The notes under the pieces were generated by a model. It ran no database searches, was not told where the DNA came from, and saw only the letters and a list, made by a program, of their open reading frames with translations. The position numbers and the translations under genes are program-made. Of a stretch of 49,865 nucleotides of DNA, positions 19,239 to 28,171 are shown piece by piece. Each line of letters begins with the position of its first letter. Positions within the stretch are counted from its first letter, which is position 1. Location: NCBI RefSeq assembly GCF_004340525.1, contig NZ_SLWX01000022.1, forward strand, positions 1 through 49,865. Direction: 5' to 3'. Origin of the DNA: Chromatocurvus halotolerans (GTDB lineage: Bacteria > Pseudomonadota > Gammaproteobacteria > Pseudomonadales > Halieaceae).

Positions 19239-19754
19239 ATGGCATCACGTGGTGTCAACAAGGTTATTCTGGTGGGAAATCTGGGCAATGACCCCGAGAC
19301 CCGCTATATGCCATCGGGGGGCGCTGTCACCAACATCAGCGTCGCGACCTCCGAGGTCTGGAAGGACAAGCAGACGGGTCAGCCTCAGGAACGTACCGAG
19401 TGGCACAGGGTGGTATTTTTCAACAAGCTGGCCGAAATCGCGGGCGAATACCTGCGCAAGGGATCGAAAGTCTACGTTGAAGGCACGCTGCGCACGCGGA
19501 AGTGGCAGGATCAGTCAGGCCAGGATCGCTACAGCACGGAAGTGATTGCCAACGAAATGCAGATGCTCGACAGCCGCGGCGGTAGCAGTGGAGATGGCGG
19601 TGGAATGTCCCGTCCCGATCCCATGTACGACCAGAGCGCTCCCCAGCAGCAATCGTCTGCTCGGGGTGCTGGCAAGCCCGGGGCCGCTGGCAGCGCCTCT
19701 CCATCCAGCGAGACGCCGCCGGACTTCGATTTCGACGACGACATTCCGTTCTAA
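19239..19754 (+). CDS. ssb: Single-stranded DNA-binding protein
   Basis: SSB, 171 residues, coats single-stranded DNA during replication, repair and recombination. The OB fold covers about residues 1-110 ([20 protein letters not shown], then [20 protein letters not shown]). A flexible Gly/Ser/Gln-rich linker leads to the acidic tip FDFDDDIPF that recruits partner proteins. The ATG at 19239 gives the canonical start, so nine upstream codons are excluded. Confidence 0.98.
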   Translation: MASRGVNKVILVGNLGNDPETRYMPSGGAVTNISVATSEVWKDKQTGQPQERTEWHRVVFFNKLAEIAGEYLRKGSKVYVEGTLRTRKWQDQSGQDRYSTEVIANEMQMLDSRGGSSGDGGGMSRPDPMYDQSAPQQQSSARGAGKPGAAGSASPSSETPPDFDFDDDIPF

Positions 19755-19844
19755 GTGGGTGAGCTGTGCATGCGCCGACCCGCGCCTTGATTCGCGCCCG
19801 CACAGTGACTTTGAGCGTTACCGAACTTACCGCGTGGCCCACTA

Positions 19845-20702
19845 GTGCATATTCTGTTGATTGCGGCGGACACTCTACTCGGCGTGACTCTACAGTCCAC
19901 CCTGGCACGCTGGGGACGCCATCGGGTTACGACAGTGTCGCAGGCGGTGAGCCGCTGGAAAAGCGAGCGACACGCCAAGAAGGCGGTTCGTCGTGTCGAC
20001 GCGGATATCATCGTTGATCTGCGCACGCCCCAGCTCATGGCGGCGGGTGACTGGGTGCAGCCGATTGATGTTCAGCGCACGCACTGGCTGGCAAAAATCT
20101 GTAGCCGCGCCGGCATTCCCTATTTGTATCTTTCAGACCCACGGGTATTTTCCGGGTTGCTGAGTCACCTCTACCGGGAACAGGAGGCGCCGGATGCCGA
20201 CGATGCGCCGGGTCTGGGCCTCATCGCAGCGGAAGATCATGTCCGCGCGACCTGTGAAAATCATATGGTGCTGCGGCTTGGTCCCCTGTTTGCCTCCTTT
20301 GACAATAACCTGCTGACGCAGGTGCTGGCATCGCTCTCGAGTCAGGCTCCGCTCGCAGTGGATGATCTCGATCAGTTGTGTCCCGTTGAGGCCAGCGACG
20401 CAGCGCGGGTAATCTCGGGTGTTCTGGATCAGCTCGATGCGGGAGCGGCGGTCACTGGCACCTTTCATTACAACAGCCCGGACCGCACTACCGCCTATGG
20501 TTTTGCGGAGGCGGTGCTCGCGGCCGCTTCGCAGTTCATCAAGGTGGCCGACGATGCGATTGTCCGGCTTGAACACGATCCTGATCGGGTGGCGCGGAAC
20601 TGGAGCCTCGATTGCCGTGAAATCCGCGATACCTTCGCGATCAAGCAGGTTGCCTGGCGGGGGTTTATCAGCAGCACGGTCAAGCTCTACCTGGCGCCCT
20701 GA
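19845..20702 (+). CDS. RmlD-like Rossmann-fold protein, catalytic motifs degenerate
   Basis: The 285-residue product resembles RmlD-type sugar-nucleotide reductases (extended SDR fold): a beta strand at the start (MHILLIAADTLLGVTLQ), PYLYLSDPRVFSG at the position of the RmlD STDYVFDG block, and GTFHYNSPDRTTAYGFAEAV late. Key features are missing. The GxxGxxG nucleotide loop reads AADTLLG, and the catalytic YxxxK is not present in the expected place (LGLIAAEDHVRA). It may therefore be a non-enzymatic or altered SDR relative, as with the MAT2B regulatory subunit of methionine adenosyltransferase. The GTG start has no good ribosome binding site but places the first strand at the N-terminus. It lies between ssb and moaB; its role is unknown. 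Confidence 0.7.
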   Translation: MHILLIAADTLLGVTLQSTLARWGRHRVTTVSQAVSRWKSERHAKKAVRRVDADIIVDLRTPQLMAAGDWVQPIDVQRTHWLAKICSRAGIPYLYLSDPRVFSGLLSHLYREQEAPDADDAPGLGLIAAEDHVRATCENHMVLRLGPLFASFDNNLLTQVLASLSSQAPLAVDDLDQLCPVEASDAARVISGVLDQLDAGAAVTGTFHYNSPDRTTAYGFAEAVLAAASQFIKVADDAIVRLEHDPDRVARNWSLDCREIRDTFAIKQVAWRGFISSTVKLYLAP

Positions 20703-20725
20703 TCAGCGGAACTTCGGGAACAATC

Positions 20726-21250
20726 ATGCTTTCAGATGTCTCTTCCATTGTCGCGCTGAACATAGCGGTCCTGACGGTTTCGGACACCCGTGGGCCCGAA
20801 GACGATACCTCGGGGCGCTTTTTGTCCGAGGCCGCAGGGGCGGCGGGGCATGAGCTCGTGGACAGGGCGCTGGTAATCGATGACGTCTATCGGATTCGCG
20901 CACAGCTGTCGCTCTGGATTGCCGACCCCGGTGTGGAGGTGGTTCTGATAACGGGGGGCACGGGATTTGCCGGGCGCGACTCCACGCCGGAGGCGGTCGA
21001 GCCCCTGTTCGACAAGACCATCGTCGGCTTCGGCGAGGTGTTTCGCGCGCTGTCGCTGGCGGAAATCGGGACGTCGACGGTGCAGTCCCGAGCGCTCGCG
21101 GGTCTGGCCAATCGTACGCTCATTTTCTGCATGCCCGGGTCCACCGGTGCGTGTCGCACGGCATGGACGGGCATACTCCGGGAACAGCTGGACGTGCGCC
21201 ACCGTCCGTGCAACTTTGTCGGCCTGCTGCGGCCAAAGAGCCAGCCCTGA
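20726..21250 (+). CDS. moaB: Molybdenum cofactor biosynthesis protein MoaB
   Basis: The 174-residue protein is a MoaB/MogA-type molybdopterin adenylyltransferase. It has the diagnostic [18 protein letters not shown] at the start, [20 protein letters not shown] at the active site, and [17 protein letters not shown] near the C-terminus. It acts in activating molybdopterin for metal insertion. moeA starts two bases after its stop, so the two form an operon for the last steps of cofactor synthesis. Confidence 0.95.
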   Translation: MLSDVSSIVALNIAVLTVSDTRGPEDDTSGRFLSEAAGAAGHELVDRALVIDDVYRIRAQLSLWIADPGVEVVLITGGTGFAGRDSTPEAVEPLFDKTIVGFGEVFRALSLAEIGTSTVQSRALAGLANRTLIFCMPGSTGACRTAWTGILREQLDVRHRPCNFVGLLRPKSQP

Positions 21251-21252
21251 GC

Positions 21253-22455
21253 ATGCTGTCGCCGTCGCTGGCGCTCGCCAGGATGCTGGCGGCGGCTATA
21301 CCCCCGCCACCCGCGCATGGCATGCAACTCGCGGATGCGCTGGGAGCCACACTTGCCGTCGATGTGACGGCGCCACTGGCGCTGCCTGCCTTCGACAACA
21401 GTGCCATGGATGGTTATGCGCTCAGGGCTTCCGATGTCGCGGACGGCAGGTCGCTCCCTGTGAGTCAGCGCATACTTGCAGGGCAGGTGCCATTGCCGCT
21501 GACGTCGGGCACGGCGGCACGGATATTCACCGGCGCCCCACTACCGGAGGGTGCGGACAGCGTTATGATGCAGGAGGCCTGTGCCGTGGTTGACGGCTCG
21601 GTTCGTCCCCTGCAGGCGGTGACGGTCGGCAGCCACGTGCGCCGACGCGGCGAGGACGTCGCGCAGGGCAGTCTTCTGCTGCCGCGCGGTCGCCGTCTGC
21701 GGCCGCAGGATCTGGGCCTGCTCGCTTCCGTCGGCATGGCGTCCGTCGAGGTCTATCGTCCCCTGCGCGTTGCCATTCTGGTGACGGGTGACGAGCTGCG
21801 CGAGCCCGGCGGACCGCCGCTGCGGGCTGGAGAGATCTTCAACAGTAACGGGCCGATGCTCTCTGCCATGGTTCGGCGCTGCGGCCTTCAGGCCATCGAG
21901 ACGGAGCGGGTTGCCGACAGTGAACAGGCCGTCGCGCAGGCTCTCGGTGATGCTGCGGCGGCGGCGGATGTCATTGTCAGCACGGGTGGCGTGTCGGTTG
22001 GGGAGGCAGATCACGTCAGATCGCAGGTTGAGAGGCTCGGTGCACTGTCGCTGTGGCGCATCGCCATCAAACCGGGCAAGCCGCTGGCCTTTGGCCGTGT
22101 CGGGGATGTGCCCTTTATCGGTCTGCCCGGCAATCCGAGCTCGGTTTTCGTGACGTTTGCCGTTCTGGCACGTCCGTTTCTGCTCGCCTGCCAGGGCCGT
22201 GATGAGCGCGAGATGCCTCGCCTGACGGTGCGTGCGGGCTTTTCCGTGACGTCAGCTGGCACGCGTGAGGAGTACCTGCGGGTCACGCTGCTCCCCGGCG
22301 ATGACGGTACGGAGGCGGTTCTGGCGGGCAACCAGAGCTCTGGTGCACTGTCGGCTGCCACCCGTGCGCAGGCCCTTGCGGTCGTGCCACCCGATACCCT
22401 GATAGCGCCGGGTGACGCTGTGGATGTTATCCTGCTGGACGCGCTGGTCCCCTGA
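21253..22455 (+). CDS. moeA: Molybdopterin molybdenumtransferase
   Basis: MoeA, 400 residues, inserts molybdate into adenylated molybdopterin. Motifs include [16 protein letters not shown] near residue 45, [32 protein letters not shown] and the substrate-binding [15 protein letters not shown]. The ATG at 21253 directly follows moaB; 34 upstream in-frame codons overlap moaB and are excluded. The stop lies in a small CCTGAC/GTCAGG inverted repeat beside the convergent fabB stop. Confidence 0.96.
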   Translation: MLSPSLALARMLAAAIPPPPAHGMQLADALGATLAVDVTAPLALPAFDNSAMDGYALRASDVADGRSLPVSQRILAGQVPLPLTSGTAARIFTGAPLPEGADSVMMQEACAVVDGSVRPLQAVTVGSHVRRRGEDVAQGSLLLPRGRRLRPQDLGLLASVGMASVEVYRPLRVAILVTGDELREPGGPPLRAGEIFNSNGPMLSAMVRRCGLQAIETERVADSEQAVAQALGDAAAAADVIVSTGGVSVGEADHVRSQVERLGALSLWRIAIKPGKPLAFGRVGDVPFIGLPGNPSSVFVTFAVLARPFLLACQGRDEREMPRLTVRAGFSVTSAGTREEYLRVTLLPGDDGTEAVLAGNQSSGALSAATRAQALAVVPPDTLIAPGDAVDVILLDALVP

Positions 22456-22466
22456 CAGCGGTCAGG

Positions 22467-23699
22467 TCAGTCGTCCTGCCAGCGCGAGAACACCAGTGAC
22501 GCATTTGTCCCGCCGAAGCCGAAGCTGTTCGACATGACCTGCTGCAGGGTGACGTTCTCCCGGCGTTCGATCGCGATCGGCATGCCGTCAGCTTCGGGGT
22601 CGAGTTCCTCGATATTGGCCGAGGCGGCAATAAAGCCCCGTTGCTGCATGAGAAGACTGTAGATCGCTTCCTGCACGCCCGCGGCACCCAGGGAATGGCC
22701 GGACAGTGATTTTGTGGACCCGATGGCAGGCATGGCATCCTCGCGCTCGGCATATACCGAGCGCACGGCCTTGAGCTCCTGGATGTCGCCGGCGGGCGTG
22801 CTCGTTCCATGGGCGTTGATGTAGTCCACCGGGCCGTCCACTGTCGCCAGTGCCTGCTGCATGCAGCGCATGGCACCCTCGCCCGATGGCGCGACCATGT
22901 CGTGGCCGTCGGAAGTGGCGCCGTAGCCGACCAGTTCGGCGTAGATCTTCGCGCCTCGGGCGCGGGCAACTTCGAGTTCCTCGAGCACCAGCATGCCGCC
23001 ACCGCCGGCGATAACGAAGCCGTCCCGGTTCGCGTCGTAGGCCCGGGAAGCGCGTTCCGGTGTGTCGTTGTAGCGCGTGGACAGCGCGCCCATGGCATCA
23101 AACAGGCTGCTCAGGGTCCAGTGCAGTTCTTCGCCGCCGCCGGCAAAGACGCGATCCTGCTTGCCGAGCTGTATCTGCTCCATCGCCGAGCCTATGCAGT
23201 GGGCGCTGGTAGAGCAGGCCGAGGATATGGAGTAGTTGATTCCCTTGATACGGAAGGGTGTCGCCAGACAGGCGGAAACGGTACTGCCCATGGTCTGCGT
23301 GACCCGATAGGGGCCGACGCGGCGCAATCCGCGCGCTCTGAGAATATCGGCCGCTTCTGTCTGACTGGCTGAGGAGGCGCCACCCGACCCGGCGATAATG
23401 CCCGTGCGCGGGTTCGATATCTCCGTGTCCTTGAGCCCGGCATCGGCAATGGCCTGCTGCATGGAAATGTAGGCGAAGGCGGCAGCGTCCGCCATGAAGC
23501 GCAATTGTTTGCGGTCGATGTGCTCTGCCGGGTTGATGTCGGGCGCGCCGGCAATGTGCGAGCGCATGCCCATCTCCACCTGTTCCTCGCGCAAGGCAAT
23601 GCCGGAGCGCCCGTTGAACAGGGAATCAGCCACGCTGTCTGCGTCGTTGCCGAGACATGACACAATGCCCAGACCCGTAATGACGACTCGTCTTGTCAT
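22467..23699 (-). CDS. fabB: Beta-ketoacyl-ACP synthase I
   Basis: FabB, 410 residues, condenses acyl-ACP with malonyl-ACP and is needed for elongation of unsaturated chains. The catalytic triad is present: C162 in [11 protein letters not shown]297 in [12 protein letters not shown] and H335 in [11 protein letters not shown], with K330. It starts three bases after fabA on the same strand, the usual coupled pair. Its 3' end is 11 bases from moeA. Confidence 0.98.
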   Translation of the reverse strand: MTRRVVITGLGIVSCLGNDADSVADSLFNGRSGIALREEQVEMGMRSHIAGAPDINPAEHIDRKQLRFMADAAAFAYISMQQAIADAGLKDTEISNPRTGIIAGSGGASSASQTEAADILRARGLRRVGPYRVTQTMGSTVSACLATPFRIKGINYSISSACSTSAHCIGSAMEQIQLGKQDRVFAGGGEELHWTLSSLFDAMGALSTRYNDTPERASRAYDANRDGFVIAGGGGMLVLEELEVARARGAKIYAELVGYGATSDGHDMVAPSGEGAMRCMQQALATVDGPVDYINAHGTSTPAGDIQELKAVRSVYAEREDAMPAIGSTKSLSGHSLGAAGVQEAIYSLLMQQRGFIAASANIEELDPEADGMPIAIERRENVTLQQVMSNSFGFGGTNASLVFSRWQDD

Positions 23700-23702
23700 G
23701 GT

Positions 23703-24218
23703 TCAGAATGACTCCGTTGACTGAAACAGGCCCACCCTGAGGTCGTTAGCCTGGTAGATATCCCTGCCGTCCACCGACAGCGTACCATCTGCAATGCCCA
23801 TGATCAGCTTGCGCTCGATCACGCGCTTGAGCTGAATGCGGTAGGTCACCAGACGTGCAGTGGGCAGAACCTGGCCGCTGAACTTGACCTCACCGGATCC
23901 CAGTGCGCGGCCCCGTCCCGGATTACCGCGCCAGCCCAGATAGAAGCCGAGCAGTTGCCACATTGCGTCGAGGCCGAGGCAGCCTGGCATGACAGGGTCG
24001 CCCGGAAAATGACACTGAAAAAACCACAGGTCGGGGGTGACGTCCAGCTCTGCAATGATCTCGCCCTTGCCGTGGCTGCCACCATCGGCGCTGATATGAG
24101 TAATGCGGTCGAGCATCAGCATCTCATCCACGGGCAGCTGTGCATTGCCCGCGCCAAAAAGTTGACCCGTGCCGCACTTTATCAGCTCGTCCTTGGCATA
24201 ACTGCTTTTTCCGGTCAT
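23703..24218 (-). CDS. fabA: 3-hydroxydecanoyl-ACP dehydratase/isomerase
   Basis: FabA, 171 residues, dehydrates and isomerizes the C10 intermediate, introducing the double bond of unsaturated fatty acids without oxygen. The active-site pair is present as H70 ([15 protein letters not shown]) and D84 ([12 protein letters not shown]), the same numbers as in E. coli. The ATG at 24218 gives [16 protein letters not shown], the family start; 70 upstream in-frame codons are excluded. It is divergent from manC, with 265 bases between them. Confidence 0.98.
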   Translation of the reverse strand: MTGKSSYAKDELIKCGTGQLFGAGNAQLPVDEMLMLDRITHISADGGSHGKGEIIAELDVTPDLWFFQCHFPGDPVMPGCLGLDAMWQLLGFYLGWRGNPGRGRALGSGEVKFSGQVLPTARLVTYRIQLKRVIERKLIMGIADGTLSVDGRDIYQANDLRVGLFQSTESF

Positions 24219-24421
24219 GGTGCGTCCGTTGGTTGCGGTGCAAGAGAATGGTGGTTGGGATGTGTTGTCGGGGCTGCACCGGTATGTGGATGTGGGTAGG
24301 TTCCGGCCTGCTGCATATTTTAATGAATGCGGGCGACAAGTCCAGACTCGCGGCCCGGCGTCCATGGCTGGAGGCGCCACGGAGGGCTCGGGTAGAATGA
24401 AGTCGCTGCGCGCAGCCCGGT

Positions 24422-24433
24422 CTGACATGTCAG
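24422..24433. promoter_or_regulatory. Perfect 12-base palindrome upstream of manC
   Basis: CTGACATGTCAG is a perfect palindrome 50 bases before the manC ATG, in the 265-base divergent region with fabA. It could be an operator. No consensus promoter was found around it, and the regulator is not known. The rest of the divergent region shows nothing I can name. Confidence 0.4.
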
Positions 24434-24483
24434 GTCAACGGATGCCGGGCATTACAGTCACAAGCAAGGAAGCCAGATAAGCT

Positions 24484-25893
24484 ATGTTAGTTCCCGTTCT
24501 TTTGTCCGGTGGTGTGGGGAGCCGCCTGTGGCCCGTCTCCCGGGAAGCGCATCCCAAGCAGTTTCTGCCGCTGGCCAGTGAGCTTTCCATGCTGCAGGCC
24601 ACCCTGGAAAGGACCTCGGCGCTGCGCGCGTCTGCACCACTGGTCGTCTGCAACGAGGAGCACCGCTTCATGGTGGCTGAACAGTTGCGGCAGCTGTCCG
24701 TGCAGCCCGCAGGGATCCTGCTGGAGCCGGAGGGGCGCAATACGGCGCCTGCGGTAGCGCTGGCGGCGCTGCAGGCACTCGAGACCGACCAGGAGGCGAT
24801 TCTGCTGGTCCTCCCGGCAGATCACATCATCAAGGATACCGCCGCCTTCACCGACGCGGTGGCCGCTGCCATGCCCCTTGCCGAGGATGGCTACCTGGTG
24901 ACATTCGGTGTTGTACCCGCGTCACCGGAGACCGGCTATGGCTACATACAGCGGGGCGACGCGGTGGGTGAGGCCGGCTTCGAGCTGCGCGCGTTTTTCG
25001 AGAAGCCCGACGCCGATACCGCGAGCGCCTACGTCGAGAGCGGGGATTTTCTGTGGAATTCCGGCATGTTCCTGCTGCGCGCGGCGACCTACCTTGAGGA
25101 ACTGGGCAACTATGCGCCGGACATGGCGCAGCACTGCCGGGCCGCGATGGCGGCGGCATCGTCGGATCTGGACTTCGTGCGACCGGATCGCGCGGCGTTT
25201 GCCGCATCGGCGAGCGACAGTATTGATTACGCGGTCATGGAGCGAACGACGCGCGGCGCCGTTGTGCCTCTCGACTGTGGCTGGAGTGATGTCGGCGCCT
25301 GGTCGACGCTGTGGGAGGTATCCGCGCAGGATCAAGATGGCAACGTGCTGCAGGGCGATGTCATCGCCGAAGACTGTCGCGGCAGCTACCTGCGCAGCGA
25401 GTCGCGGCTGCTGGCTGCCGCGGGCATCGATGACCTGGTGGTGGTGGAAACCGCCGACGCCATTCTGGTCGCCAGCCGGCATCGCGTGCAGGACGTAAAG
25501 CGCATCGTCACGCGCCTGCGGGAAGAGGGCCGCAGTGAGGCATCCCTGCACCACCGGGTGTATCGTCCCTGGGGCAGCTACGAGTCACTGGTGGTATCCG
25601 AGCGCTTCCAGGTGAAGCGGATTATCGTCAACCCGGGGGGGACACTGTCCCTGCAGATGCATCACCATCGCGCTGAGCACTGGATCGTCGTCAGAGGCAC
25701 CGCCGAGGTTACCTGCGAGGAGAAAACCTTTATGCTCGGCGAAGACGAATCGACCTACATCCCACTGGGTCACCGGCACCGTCTGGCCAATCCGGGCAAG
25801 ATTCCCCTGGAGCTTATCGAAGTGCAGACAGGAAGCTACCTCGGCGAGGACGATATCGTCCGCTTTGAGGACAAATACGGTCGCAGCGGCTGA
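24484..25893 (+). CDS. manC: Bifunctional mannose-1-phosphate guanylyltransferase / mannose-6-phosphate isomerase
   Basis: The 469-residue enzyme (ManC/AlgA type) interconverts fructose-6-phosphate and mannose-6-phosphate and makes GDP-mannose. The pyrophosphorylase signature LLSGGVGSRLWPVSREAHPK is at the N-terminus, and EKPD and LDCGWSDVGAWSTL follow. The C-terminal cupin domain holds the metal-binding block LQMHHHRAEHWIVVRGTAEV. AAGGAAG lies 11 bases before the ATG. It is followed by galU and a phosphomannomutase, so the operon supplies GDP-mannose and UDP-glucose. algA is the equivalent symbol in alginate producers; no alginate genes are visible here. Confidence 0.96.
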   Translation: MLVPVLLSGGVGSRLWPVSREAHPKQFLPLASELSMLQATLERTSALRASAPLVVCNEEHRFMVAEQLRQLSVQPAGILLEPEGRNTAPAVALAALQALETDQEAILLVLPADHIIKDTAAFTDAVAAAMPLAEDGYLVTFGVVPASPETGYGYIQRGDAVGEAGFELRAFFEKPDADTASAYVESGDFLWNSGMFLLRAATYLEELGNYAPDMAQHCRAAMAAASSDLDFVRPDRAAFAASASDSIDYAVMERTTRGAVVPLDCGWSDVGAWSTLWEVSAQDQDGNVLQGDVIAEDCRGSYLRSESRLLAAAGIDDLVVVETADAILVASRHRVQDVKRIVTRLREEGRSEASLHHRVYRPWGSYESLVVSERFQVKRIIVNPGGTLSLQMHHHRAEHWIVVRGTAEVTCEEKTFMLGEDESTYIPLGHRHRLANPGKIPLELIEVQTGSYLGEDDIVRFEDKYGRSG

Positions 25894-25941
25894 TTTGCCC
25901 GCCGGCGGCGACAGGACAGTTCATCAGGAACGGAGAGGCCC

Positions 25942-26772
25942 ATGATTTCCAAATGTATGTTTCCGGTTGCAGGCTACGGAACGCGATTTCTGCCCGCCAC
26001 AAAAAGCATGCCGAAAGAAATGCTGCCCGTGGTGAACAAGCCGCTGGTGCAGTACGGCGTCGAGGAGGCGATCGCGGCGGGGATGACGACCTGCGCCATG
26101 GTCACCGGGCGCGGCAAGCGTGCCATCGCCGATCATTTCGACATCAGTTACGAACTCGAGCACCAGATTGCCGGAACCGGCAAGGAAGCCTATCTCGACA
26201 GCATCCGCAATGTTCTCGATAAAGGCACGTTCACCATGGTGCGCCAGCGGGAAATGAAAGGACTCGGGCATGCGATTCTCACCGGTGAAACGCTGATCGG
26301 GAACGAACCCTTCGGCGTGCTCCTGTCTGACGATCTGTGCCTGAACGAGGACGGTCCCGGTGTCCTCAGCCAGATGGTGGAGCTGTACCGCCAGTTCCGC
26401 TGCTCAATCGTCGCCATCATGGAAGTGCCCCCGGACCAGACGCACAAGTACGGCGTCATCGCCGGTGAGTCATTGAAAGATGGCATTTATCGCGTTGACC
26501 GCATGGTGGAAAAGCCGAAGCCCGAGGACGCACCCTCGAATCTGGCGATTATCGGCCGCTACATACTCACCCCTGATATCTTCGACATCATCCGCGAGAC
26601 GCCGCCGGGCGCCAACGGTGAGATACAGCTCACCGATGCCCTGCAGACCCAGGCCACGCGCGGCTGCGTCATGGCCTACAAATTCAAGGGACGGCGCTTT
26701 GACTGCGGCAGCGTTCCGGGCTTTGTCGAGGCCACCGACTACGTTTACAACAACGTCTACCAGCAGCCCTGA
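25942..26772 (+). CDS. galU: UTP-glucose-1-phosphate uridylyltransferase
   Basis: GalU, 276 residues, makes UDP-glucose. The nucleotide-binding signature [20 protein letters not shown] is at the N-terminus, and [19 protein letters not shown] and [19 protein letters not shown] follow. GGAACGGAGAGG precedes the ATG. It lies between manC and the phosphomannomutase gene, which starts 13 bases after its stop. Confidence 0.98.
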   Translation: MISKCMFPVAGYGTRFLPATKSMPKEMLPVVNKPLVQYGVEEAIAAGMTTCAMVTGRGKRAIADHFDISYELEHQIAGTGKEAYLDSIRNVLDKGTFTMVRQREMKGLGHAILTGETLIGNEPFGVLLSDDLCLNEDGPGVLSQMVELYRQFRCSIVAIMEVPPDQTHKYGVIAGESLKDGIYRVDRMVEKPKPEDAPSNLAIIGRYILTPDIFDIIRETPPGANGEIQLTDALQTQATRGCVMAYKFKGRRFDCGSVPGFVEATDYVYNNVYQQP

Positions 26773-26785
26773 AGGATTGATCGCC

Positions 26786-28144
26786 GTGACGAATGTGGAC
26801 ATGAGCTGTTTCAAGGCCTATGACGTGCGCGGCCGTGTTCCCGACCAGCTCAACGAGGATATCGCCTACCGCATCGGCCGTGCCTTTGCGGAGGTTCTGG
26901 ACGCAAGGCGCGTAGTAGTCGGTCACGATGTGCGGCTGTCGAGCGAGCTGATCAAGGCTGCCCTGAGTGAGGGGCTGCGTGACCAGGGCGCCGATGTCTT
27001 CGACATTGGCCTGGCGGGAACCGAGGAAATCTATTTCGCCACCAGTCACAGCGCCATGGACGGGGGTATCGCGGTCACCGCCAGCCACAATCCCAAGGAC
27101 TACAACGGCATGAAATTCGTCCGCGCGGGGTCGCGGCCGGTTTCTGGCGACACGGGACTTTTCGACATTCGCGACCGCGCCGCGAAGAACCGCTTTGCAC
27201 CGGTATCGCGTCGGGGAGACCTGCAGCCGCTGGATACGGATGACGCCTACATCGCGCACCTGCTGGGCTATATTGACCGGTCATCCCTCGCGCCGCTGCG
27301 CATCGTGACGGATCCCGGAAATGGCGGCGCGGGTCGCATTATCGACCTGCTGGAGCCGCATCTGCCCTTCGAGTTCATCAGGATCAACCACGAGCCTGAC
27401 GGTCACTTCCCCAATGGCGTGCCCAATCCACTGCTGGCCGAGAATCGCGGGGCTGCAGCGGCGGCAGTGCGCAGCCACGCCGCGGACATGGCGATTGCCT
27501 GGGATGGCGATTTCGATCGCTGTTTTTTCTTCGACGCGAACGGTGACTTTATCGAGGGCTACTACCTTGTCGGCCTGCTGGCCGAGGCCTTCCTGCGCGA
27601 CCATCCGGACGAGGCCATCGTGCATGATCCCAGGCTGACCTGGAATACGCGGGATATTGTCGCCGCAGGTCGGGGCCGTGCCGTGGAGAGCAAGACCGGG
27701 CATGCATTTATCAAGGAACGCATGCGCCAGGAAAACGCCATCTACGGTGGCGAGATGAGCGCCCATCACTATTTTCGCGATTTTGCCTATTGCGACAGCG
27801 GCATGATTCCCTGGCTGCTGGTTGCAGGGCTGATCAGCGACCGCCAGCAGAGCCTGGGTCACATGGTAGAGCAGCGCATGGCAGCCTACCCCTGCAGCGG
27901 CGAGATCAACCGTACAGTGAACGACCCGGTTGCGCTGCTGGAAACCATGGAGCGGCGCTATGGCCCGGATGCGCAGTCGGTGGAGCATGTGGATGGACTG
28001 AGCGTCAGCTTTGCCGACTGGCGCTTCAATCTTCGCTGCTCCAACACCGAGCCCGTTGTGCGTCTGAACGTGGAAAGTCGCGGCGATGCTGCGTTGATGA
28101 CCGCGAGAACCGCTGAGATTCTGGCGCTGATCGACGCCGCCTGA
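26786..28144 (+). CDS. manB: Phosphomannomutase (ManB/CpsG type)
   Basis: The 452-residue enzyme converts mannose-6-phosphate to mannose-1-phosphate for ManC. The phosphoserine is S100 in [14 protein letters not shown], the metal site is D240-G-D242-F-D244, and the sugar-binding [11 protein letters not shown] and phosphate-binding [12 protein letters not shown] are present. The GTG at 26786, nine bases after GAAGGA, is preferred; an ATG at 26801 would shorten the protein by five residues. Its stop lies inside a stem-loop shared with the convergent pgi. Some dual-specificity enzymes of this family (AlgC) also use phosphoglucose, which would feed galU. Confidence 0.94.
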   Translation: MTNVDMSCFKAYDVRGRVPDQLNEDIAYRIGRAFAEVLDARRVVVGHDVRLSSELIKAALSEGLRDQGADVFDIGLAGTEEIYFATSHSAMDGGIAVTASHNPKDYNGMKFVRAGSRPVSGDTGLFDIRDRAAKNRFAPVSRRGDLQPLDTDDAYIAHLLGYIDRSSLAPLRIVTDPGNGGAGRIIDLLEPHLPFEFIRINHEPDGHFPNGVPNPLLAENRGAAAAAVRSHAADMAIAWDGDFDRCFFFDANGDFIEGYYLVGLLAEAFLRDHPDEAIVHDPRLTWNTRDIVAAGRGRAVESKTGHAFIKERMRQENAIYGGEMSAHHYFRDFAYCDSGMIPWLLVAGLISDRQQSLGHMVEQRMAAYPCSGEINRTVNDPVALLETMERRYGPDAQSVEHVDGLSVSFADWRFNLRCSNTEPVVRLNVESRGDAALMTARTAEILALIDAA

Positions 28145-28171
28145 GCGGTCGTCCGTCAGGCGTTGGCGTCG
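28132..28171. terminator. Stem-loop containing both convergent stops (manB and pgi)
   Basis: CGACGCCGCCTGA (28132-28144) pairs with TCAGGC (28156-28161) and GGCGTCG (28165-28171) across a three-base bulge. The manB TGA and the pgi stop both lie inside the stem. There is no T-tract, so termination would be weak or would need factors; it may protect mRNA ends instead. Confidence 0.5.

Noticed and set aside
24219-24428. A 70-residue N-terminal extension of FabA
   Set aside because: FabA is about 172 residues in this group, and the residue numbering of H70 and D84 fits only the ATG at 24218.
24484-28144. An alginate biosynthesis cluster
   Set aside because: manC/algA and an algC-like mutase are present, but no algD, polymerase, export or modification genes are in the window; GDP-mannose and UDP-glucose supply is the safer reading.
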